Below, in pieces: positions 57,298-64,000 of a stretch of DNA of 64,000 bases. Where the stretch lies: assembly GCA_963834755.1 (NCBI GenBank), contig CAWICQ010000012.1, forward strand, positions 928,477 to 992,476. Direction: 5' to 3'. Positions within the stretch are counted from its first letter, which is position 1, and each line of letters opens with the position of its first letter. The notes below the pieces were generated by a model that had not been told where the DNA came from, ran no database searches, and saw only the letters and a program-made list of their open reading frames with translations. Both the position numbers and the translations under genes were made by a program. This stretch comes from Dokdonella_A sp963834755 (lineage in GTDB: Bacteria > Pseudomonadota > Gammaproteobacteria > Xanthomonadales > Rhodanobacteraceae).

Positions 57298-58434
57298 TTA
57301 GCACGGAGTACCGGCGCCCGTAATGCGATCATCCGCGCGGTAGCGGTCGAGCGTGGCCTGGTCGAATTCGAGGCCGAGGCCGGGCGCGGTCGGCATCGCC
57401 AGCTCGCCGTTCTGCTGCTGCGGCACTTCCTCGAACAGCGGCACCAGCCACGGCATGTACTCGACGGTCAGCCCGTTCGGGATCGGCGCCGATCAGGTGC
57501 ACATGCACCTCCGGGATCAGGTGGCTGACGACCGGCAGGTTGAAGGCTTCGGCCATGCCGGCGACCTTCATCCATTGCGTGATGCCGCCGACCCGCACCA
57601 GGTCGATCATCGGCGATGTCGACCGAGCGCGCTTCCAGCATGTGGCGGAACGGCACGATGCCCCAGACATATTCGCCGCCGGCGACCGGGGTGGAGAGCG
57701 CGTCCGCGATCCGCGCGAGGCCGGCGATAATCGTCGGCGGTCGTCACGTCTTCGAGCCAGAACAGGCCGACCCCGGCATCCTCGACGCGGCGGCCGATAT
57801 CGATCGCCTGCTCCGGCCGCCAGCGCTGGTTGATGTCGCACATCAGCTCGATGTCGGGACCGATCGCCTCGCGGATCTTGACCATGCGCTCGACCTCGAT
57901 GGCCGGGCGTCGTCTCGCCGGGCAGCGCCAGCTGCGTCTTCATCTCGCGCCAGCCCTTTCCTTCAGCGTGGCGCGCCGCCTTGACACGCGGTCGAGCGAC
58001 AGGCCGCGCATCAAGCGCGCCCGATGGCATAGGTCGGCACCCGCTCGCGCGCGCCGCCGAGCAGCTTCCACAGCGGCAGGTTGAGCGACTTGCCGCGGAT
58101 GTCCCACAGCGCGATGTCGATCGCCGACAGCGCCAGGATGAAGATGCCGCCGGGCCCGGCCGAGCCGCCGGCGGCGCTTTCAGTTTCGCGTGCACGGCCT
58201 CGACCAGCACCGGGTCGTCGCCGACGATCAGCGCGCCGAGTTCGTCGATCGCGCTGCGCCAGCGTGCGGGTCAACGCGCCGCCGAAATAGGCGACGCCGA
58301 TCCCTTCGACGCCCGTCGTCGGTCTGCGACCCGCAGGGTGACGATCGGCGCTTGCCGTTCGGGTTTCGGCGGCGCCGGCGAGCGGCTCGTCGGCCGGCAG
58401 TTCGACGATCTGCGTCCGTCCCGGTAATCTTCAT
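57298..58434 (-). CDS. Mandelate racemase/muconate lactonizing enzyme family, copy 2 (many frameshifts)
   Basis: Begins MKITGTDA and shows AGPGGIFILALSAIDIALWD, IRGKSLNLPLWKLLGGARER, then KGWREMKTQLALPGET (catalytic Lys region), VKIREAIGPDIELMCDINQR, GVGLFWLEDVTTADDY (metal ligands), DLVRVGGITQWMKVAGMAEA and FNLPVVSHLIPEVHVHLIGA with the His. It ends LEFDQATLDRYRADD and a TAA at 57298. About 375 residues. It is a paralogue of copy 1. Frame changes are frequent. Both copies probably act in sugar-acid or aromatic-acid breakdown. Confidence 0.75.
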
Positions 58435-58633
58435 CGCGTCACCATCTGGGTTGCAGCGGGCGAGTCGTCGGCCGCTTCGGAAGTGTTCCCGCGAGCGCGG
58501 CGAGCTACATCGGTTCGAGCGGCGCGGCCCGGATCAGCATCTGGTCCCTGTCCCGTTACGGGCAGCGGGCTATTGGTTTCGAATAGCGGAGCCTCGCGGA
58601 CCCGTCAAAAACATTCCGGGCGCCTGACCTGGG

Positions 58634-59053
58634 CTAATCGCCGATAAGTGTCAGGATCAGCTCGCGGCGGTGCGGCCGGGCGCGGTGCTCCATCAGGAAG
58701 ATGCCCTGCCACGTCCCCAATTGCAGCCGCGCGTCGATGACCGGGATCGTCAGCTGTACTTGGGTCAGCGCCGCCTTCAGATGCGCCGGCATGTCGTCCG
58801 GCCCCTCGTCGTTGTGGCGATAGAGGGAAGGGTCCTCCGGCGCGAGCCGGTCGAGAAAAGCGTCCAGGTCGCGGCGCACGTCCGGCGAGTAGTTCTCCTG
58901 GATCAGCAGCGAGGCCGAACTGTGCCGGATGAACACGTTCAGCAGCCCGCGCGATATACCCTGACGCGCGACCCACTCGGCCAGTTCGCGGGTGATCTCC
59001 TTGATTTCGCGAGGCTCGGTGTCGAATATCTGCCGATCCTGCGCGATGCGCAT
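58634..59053 (-). CDS. YjbQ family protein (UPF0047)
   Basis: An intact 139-residue protein from the Met at 59053 (MRIAQDRQIFDTEPREIKEI). Hallmarks are ISRGLLNVFIRHSSASLLIQ, ENYSPDVRRDLDAFLDRLAP, YRHNDEGPDDMPAHLKAALT and LGTWQGIFLMEHRARPHRRE. YjbQ folds as a trimeric barrel with conserved His and Asp. It has weak thiamine-phosphate-synthase-like activity, and its true role is uncertain. It is one of the few genes in this part without an indel. Confidence 0.92.
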   Translation of the reverse strand: MRIAQDRQIFDTEPREIKEITRELAEWVARQGISRGLLNVFIRHSSASLLIQENYSPDVRRDLDAFLDRLAPEDPSLYRHNDEGPDDMPAHLKAALTQVQLTIPVIDARLQLGTWQGIFLMEHRARPHRRELILTLIGD

Positions 59054-59169
59054 CGCACGCCCTCCTGTGTTGCCGGCCCGACATGCGTTATAACGCCGCA
59101 AAGCCCCGGCGTTGCGCCTTTCGGAAGGCAGCGTCGCGATCCCGCTGGGCGAACCGGAGAGGTCGTCGC

Positions 59170-59923
59170 ATGAGATGCAGGGGCATTGCCGCGGCGCTGG
59201 TCTGCATGGCCGCGCTCGCCGGCGCCGGGGGCGGCGCCCGCGCCGAAACAGTTGATCTGCTGCTCGTGCTCGCCGCCGATGTCTCGCGCAGCATCGACGA
59301 CGACGAATTCAATCTGCAGCGCAAGGGTTACGCCAATGCGATCACCGATCCGGAGGTGCTGAGCGCGATTATCGGCGGAAAGCATCACGCGATCGCGGTC
59401 ACGTTCGTCGAATGGTCCGGCGCCGACGAGCAGAAAATCGTTGTCGATTGGACCGTCGTGCGCGACGGAGAAGCGGCGGCCGGCGATCGCCTCGATGATC
59501 ATGTCGGCGCCGCGCTCATTTGTCGGCCGCACCGCGACCGGCGCGGCGATCGACTTCGCGGTTCAGCGACTGCAGGCGCCCCCGGCCGAGCGGAACGGCG
59601 CGTCATCGACGTGTCCGGCGACGGCACCAGCAATTCCGGCCGACCGGTGACCGAGGCGCGCGACGAGGCCGTTGCCGGCCGGCATTACGATCAATGGGCT
59701 GGCGATCGTCAACAACCGCAGCAACCCGGGATACGCGTTCCATACCCAGCCGCCGGGCGGACTGCCGAAATACTTCAGGGACAACGTGATCGGCGGTCCC
59801 GGCGCGTTTCTGATCACGGTCGAGGATTTCCACAGCTTCGCCGACGCGATCACCCGCAAGCTGGTCAGCGAGATCGCCGGGATTCCCGCGGCGTCCTCGC
59901 GGCACCTGGCCGGCTACAGATAA
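59170..59923 (+). CDS. DUF1194 (von Willebrand A-like) exported protein, frameshifted
   Basis: Starts with a signal peptide (RGIAAALVCMAALAGAGGGA, cleavage after ARA). The mature protein reads ETVDLLLVLAADVSRSIDDD with the metal-site DxSxS, EFNLQRKGYANAITDPEVLS, AIAVTFVEWSGADEQKIVVD, then in other frames SFVGRTATGAAIDFAVQRLQ, RVIDVSGDGTSNSGRPVTEA and GITINGLAIVNNRSNPGYAF with PPGGLPKYFRDNVIGGPGAF. About 255 residues. DUF1194 proteins are periplasmic VWA-like domains of alphaproteobacteria without a known partner. Indels lie near 59480, 59560 and 59680. Confidence 0.85.
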
Positions 59924-59990
59924 CGAGCACGAGAGAGCAGCGTTGCGGCTGCGCTACGGCGCTAACCCCGGCGCTGCCGCGGCAGTCAGC

Positions 59991-62900
59991 CTAGCGGCCG
60001 GCCCCCTTCTTCGGAGAAGCGGGGAGCTGCGAGGAACCGAGCAGCGCCTGCCGGACCGGTTCCTTGCCGTTGATCAGCGGCTGCAGTTCGGGGTTCAGCA
60101 CTTTCAGCAACTGCACCGCGATCGCGCTGGTGAAATGGAAGCTGTCTGGCGTCCGGGCCGTGCACATAGGCGGTGACCGTGCCGAAAAAGCGGTCGCCGA
60201 GAAAGAACACGAAGGTCGCGGTGCGGTTGACGACCCTCGACGAGATCAGCGCACCGCTCGACGAGTGGCGCTCGAAACGGTTGTCGCCGGTGCCGGTCTT
60301 GCCGCCGACGGCGCAGCGGGCCGTCCGTCGCCGGCGTAGACGCCGTTGACCCGGCGCGCGGTGCCCTCGGCGACGACCCCCATCAGCGCTCGCTGCAGGG
60401 TCGCGGCGACCTCCGGGCGGCATCACCCGCTCGGCTGCGACGACGGCGAGAACGGTCTCGTAGGGCGTGTCGGCGGCGAAGCGTAGCTGCTCGATCGAGG
60501 CGGTCGGCAGGCGGATGCCGCCGTTGACATGATGCCCATCAGCTCGGCCAGCGCGTCCGGCCGGTCGCCGGAGGCGCCGATCGCGGTGCCGAGCGACGGC
60601 ACGAGCTGGCCGAACGGAAACCCGAGCGAGCGCCAGTTCTCGTAGAGCCGGTCGAATGCGTCCTGCTCCAACAGGATGCGGATGCGGGTGTTCTGCGCGC
60701 GGGGCTGCCCTTGAGCAGCCAGGAATAGGCCTCCTGCCGGACCTGCGCGCTGGCTTCGAGCACCGCGCCCCACGACGCCTCGGGATGGTGCTGCAGGTAG
60801 CGCACCAGCCACAACTCCAGCGGATGCACGCCGGCGACATAGCCGCGGTCGGCCAGCGACATCCTGTTCGGGCGAGTAGGTCAGGAACAGAGTCCCAGAG
60901 CTGCTCCTCGCTGAATGCGTCTGCGGCAGGTGCGCGGACAGGAAATTGTAGAGGTCGGCGATCCGCGCGCTGCGGATGGACGTCATGTACACGGCCGCCA
61001 GCTTGCGCGGCGCCGCCGCGATGCGCCCGGCCAAGAGCTCGATCGCCTCGTCGGCGTTCATCCCCTTGTAGTCGCGGTAGAAGCGGTAGAGGAAGCGCCG
61101 GCTGTCGGTGTCGACGAAGCGCTGCAGATAGTCCTCGCGCTGCGGGTCGTCGGGATCGGCGAGCAGGCGCTTGACCTCGATCGCCGTCGCCGCGGTGTAG
61201 TAGTTCACGACGTCGCGCAGCATGCGGACGAAGGCCAGGTTGATCGAATTCTCGAAGGCTTCAGGACAGTCGGCTCGGTGTAGTCCTCCCAGCGCGCGAA
61301 ATTGGCGAAGACTATGCGAGCCGCCGCCGGTGAAGAACGTCTCCGGCGCGGCCGAATAGGGCCGCTGCATCGCCGCTTCGAGCATCGGCTGCAGGCTGCG
61401 GTCGCGGCGCGCGCCAGATAGCCGGCGGCCCAGCCGCTCAGCGCGTCGTCGGCCGCGGCGGCGAGACGCGGCAGTCGCGCGCCGGGACAGTCCGCAAGCT
61501 GCCGATGCAGCTCGGCGATGATCTCCAGATAGGTGACCAGGGTGCGCAGCTTGGCGGTCGAGCCGAGCTGGAGCTTGGCGCCGGAATTGATGTCGAACGG
61601 CTGGTTGAGGCTGTCGGCGTGTACGCGCACGTGGTTGCGGTCGCTCGCCGCGCTCGTACAGCACGAAGCTCCAGGTCATCTTCGCCGGGTTGCCGTCACC
61701 GAGCAGCTCGTGCCCGAACAGGCCGGCCTGCGCAGGAAGGCGGGGTCGTTGAGCCGTTGCATGACGCGGTGACGCGCGCCTGCGCAGCCGTGTCGATCGA
61801 GGTTTCGGCCGTGAGGTCGAGCCGGTCGAGGCGTACAGGTCGGGCAGCTTCAGCAGCGATACCAGCTTGTAGCGGACATCCTGCGTCGCCTTCTGCCTTC
61901 ACCCAGGAGACCGGCTGGTCGGCGGCGGCTCGGTGCGGAAATTCAGCTCGGCGTCGAGCGCCGCGTCGCGCAACGCCGGACCGAGATTCCGGCATCGGCC
62001 AGCGCGACAGATAGTTGTCGGTCAGGACGCCGAGTGCTTCCCGGTCCTCCAGCAGGTAATAGCTCGGCCGCCGCTCCGACAGGATAAGGCCAGCACCTGG
62101 CGATAGAATTCCCTTCCGCGCCATTTCGGGGGCGTTGCGCGGCCTCTAGTTCAGGACCTTCGTCGCCTCGGCGAGGTCGGTGCCGAACCACACCCACAGC
62201 GCCTCGGGCACCCCGATGATCTCGCCGTAGCCCGGCATCGAGGCAAGCGGCGTCGAGTTCATGTAGGTCGTGACGATCTCCTCGCGCCGCCTAAAGGTAT
62301 CCGGCCCGTCATGTAGGCGCGCGTCGAGGCGGTCAGCATCTGCCGCAATTTCTCGCCGACGCCGCCGGTCACGCCGCGCGGCGAATGCCGGAACTTCTCG
62401 ATCTGGGTCGCCAGGGTGCTGCCGCCGCCCTCTTCCGCCCGGGCACCACCAGCGAGACCAGGCGGGTGGCGGCCCCAGCCCGAAGCGGTTCCACTCGATC
62501 GCCGGGTTGCGCTCGGGGTTTCCCGGTCGAACAGGTAGCGATCCTCGATGAAGAGCAGGGTGCGACGCCAGGCTCGGAATGCTGGCGTAGTCGGGAAAGG
62601 TGCGCTCGGGAAACTGCGCCCCGTAGATCTCGCCGCCGCCGCGGTCGAAGATCCGCAGCCCCGCTTTGTCCTTCTCGTGGTAGATCGGGAAGAGCCGTGG
62701 TCGGAGGCGTCGAAAGACCGGGCGACCAGCGGGCCTGGTCTCCGCCTCGAAGCCGTGCGGTCAGCGACTCGATAAAGCCGGGCAGCTCGGTATAGCCGAG
62801 CCGCTCGTCATAGGGACCGCTCTTCGGAAACCGGATCGCCTGCGCTCGCGCGGTCGCGACGCCGAACGTCATCTTGTGCGCAAGGCGCGAAAACAGCCGG

Positions 62901-63137
62901 CCTGGTAATGCGAGGTGCCCATCTCCCACATTGCCGCCCAAGCGATCAGTGCGAAAACCGCCGCCGCGGTCATCCAGCGCAGCCCAGCGATGACGAACAG
63001 CAGAAAGGCCGCCGCGATCGCTCGGCGGCTCCGCCCCGTCCTCAGCCGGGACGAACCCGGCGAGCGGCCACCGGCGAACCGTCGTCCGGCGGATTGCATC
63101 GGGTGAGCCGTTCCCATACGGTGTCGACCATGGCCAT
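59991..63137 (-). CDS. Transglycosylase/transpeptidase penicillin-binding protein (many frameshifts)
   Basis: About 1030 residues from the Met at 63137 or 63131 (MVDTVWERLTRCNPPDDGSP). It has one N-terminal membrane span (MTAAAVFALIAWAAMW), then a GT51 transglycosylase domain (LLFIEDRYLFDREPERNPAI and, downstream, RAAAATLATQIEKFRHSPRG-like and TTYMNSTPLASMPGYGEIIG), then a transpeptidase domain (LDLTAETSIDTAAQARVTAV, GGIRLPTASIEQLRFAADTP, VGGKTGTGDNRFERHSSSGA with the KTGT motif, and VFFLGDRFFGTVTAYVHG). It builds and cross-links peptidoglycan. At least ten frame changes are needed, so internal positions are approximate. It ends LPASPKKGAGR. Confidence 0.82.
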
Positions 63138-63353
63138 GCCTGCCGCTCTTCCCTACGTCACATAACGCGAGAGGTGCCGCGGTTTCACCCGAGGATGAAT
63201 ATCGCGGATCAAGATGCGCCCCTCGGCAGGAACGCTCCGGACTTGGAAAGCGATCCTCCATCCGCGCTTTCAATTAGTTTTGATTCAAGGTTTAAGCGGC
63301 ACGGTCGCGACATCCTCAGAGAAAAAGATTGAAAATGTTGGTGGAATTCGGCC

Positions 63354-63938
63354 ATGAAAGTAGGTCGTCTCGGATATTCATTGCAATGCCCAGGATTATC
63401 CCAAGCGCTTAGCCTGATGGGCGATATCGACGAGCTGATCTGTCTGGGCGATAGTATTTATGAATATCGCTTCTCGAACGAAGTGGTCGCATTATTGCGG
63501 CTGCGCGGCGCTCAGGTCATCGTCGGCAACCACGAGGATATTTTTCGGCCCGCAGGCGTTCGCGCCCGCGCCCGAACGGCATCGATCCGGAACAGTCGGC
63601 CTGGCTCGCGGCACAGCCGCACCGGCGCGCGCTGACGCTCGGCAAAAAGCGCCTGCTACTCGTCCATTCGACGCCGTGGGAGCCGCGCGGCGCCTATGTT
63701 TACCCGGAAGTTCGCTGCTCGGCGGCTTCGCCGAGGCCGACGCCGATTTGTGCTGTTCGGCCATACCCACCAGCAACTGTCGAGCCGGATCGGCCGGGTG
63801 CTGGTCATCAATCCCGGTTCGGCCGGCGACGCACGCGACCCCCGCAACGGCGGGCTACTCAGCTGCGCCGTGCTCGAACTCTCGAGCGAGGAGGTCAGGA
63901 TGATCGATTTCCCGGACCCGCAGCGGGACGCGACATGA
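63354..63938 (+). CDS. Metallophosphoesterase (YfcE/MJ0936-like), frameshifted
   Basis: The start MKV is followed, after one indel near 63363, by VVSDIHCNA, which restores the DxH metal motif. Next are ELICLGDSIYEYRFSNEVVA (GDxxxY), QVIVGNHEDIFF (GNHE), KRLLLVHSTPWEPRGAYVYP (His) and FVLFGHTHQQLSSRIGRVLV (GHTH), then INPGSAGDARDPRNGGLLSC. All metal ligands can be recovered. About 190 residues. It hydrolyses phosphodiesters or phosphomonoesters with two metal ions, in the cytosol. Indels also lie near 63395, 63550 and 63740. The last 60 bases of the window hold no identifiable gene. Confidence 0.82.
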
Positions 63939-64000
63939 ATTCAGGCGGCGCGTGCGGCGGCAGCCAGGGCGCGCAGCAAGCCGGCAGGTCAGTTTGGGAG

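Overview
The window is GC-rich bacterial DNA and most likely alphaproteobacterial, possibly Hyphomicrobiales. The grounds are the company of families rather than any one marker: a DUF2924 protein with a large serine recombinase, DUF4169, DUF1194, a DUF2945-DUF488 pair, DUF4396, an HpnB-like glycosyltransferase, a bo3-type oxidase operon, and the form of the tRNA-Asp and the class III cyclase. No rRNA or housekeeping marker is present, so the placement is inference. The sequence carries many small indels. Many genes can only be read by stitching two or three frames, most densely at 30.0-35.2 kb and 47.4-63.9 kb. Because reading frames are repeatedly restored and family motifs survive on both sides, I treat most of these as sequence errors and annotate whole genes.

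Layout. 44-352: tRNA-Ala(GGC), tRNA-Glu(TTC) and tRNA-Asp(GTC), then a terminator. 0.5-5.73 kb: a small accessory island bounded by a 19-bp copy of the tRNA-Asp T-arm. It holds a DUF4019-like protein, a Rap1a/Tai-like secreted protein, a DUF2971 protein, a SIR2-like NADase-type protein and a run of tiny membrane proteins. 5.8-7.9 kb: large serine recombinase plus DUF2924. 8.4-11.7 kb: a small conserved protein and a winged-helix/AAA/TPR regulator. 12.1-18.4 kb: a membrane-anchored protein and a complete RND efflux operon. 18.6-24.5 kb: azoreductase, a second winged-helix regulator, a DoxX-like protein and a NarL-type response regulator with a beta-propeller sensor kinase. 25.0-29.7 kb: ctaB-cyoABCD. 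30.0-35.2 kb: an unknown protein, DyP peroxidase, DUF4331, SDR and TPR cluster. 35.2-41.2 kb: a polytopic membrane protein, a flavoprotein, a PQQ dehydrogenase, a small membrane protein and a nucleotide cyclase. 41.2-46.6 kb: a second accessory region with TTCCCTG repeats, an MqsRA toxin-antitoxin module with an E. coli-like operator, phage terminase remnants, DUF2945-DUF488 and a chimeric DUF4336 gene. 47.4-63.9 kb: metabolic and envelope genes (CoA-transferase, mmsA, ECF sigma, OmpR-type regulator, hpnB-like, two tandem enolase-superfamily genes, yjbQ, DUF1194, a transglycosylase/transpeptidase, a metallophosphoesterase).

The most notable signal is a shared promoter-like element found five times, always on the + strand and always ahead of a + strand gene or operon. 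A 29-bp block with three GAC repeats at 11-bp spacing ends in CTGACGACT, followed by exactly 17 bp and a TAnnCT or TAACGT box. It precedes the 12.1-kb membrane protein, the RND efflux operon, ctaB-cyoABCD, the DyP/DUF4331 cluster and the PQQ dehydrogenase. This suggests one uncharacterised regulon of respiratory, redox and envelope functions. The 11-bp phased direct repeats are what OmpR-type winged-helix proteins bind, and two stand-alone proteins of that class are encoded nearby.
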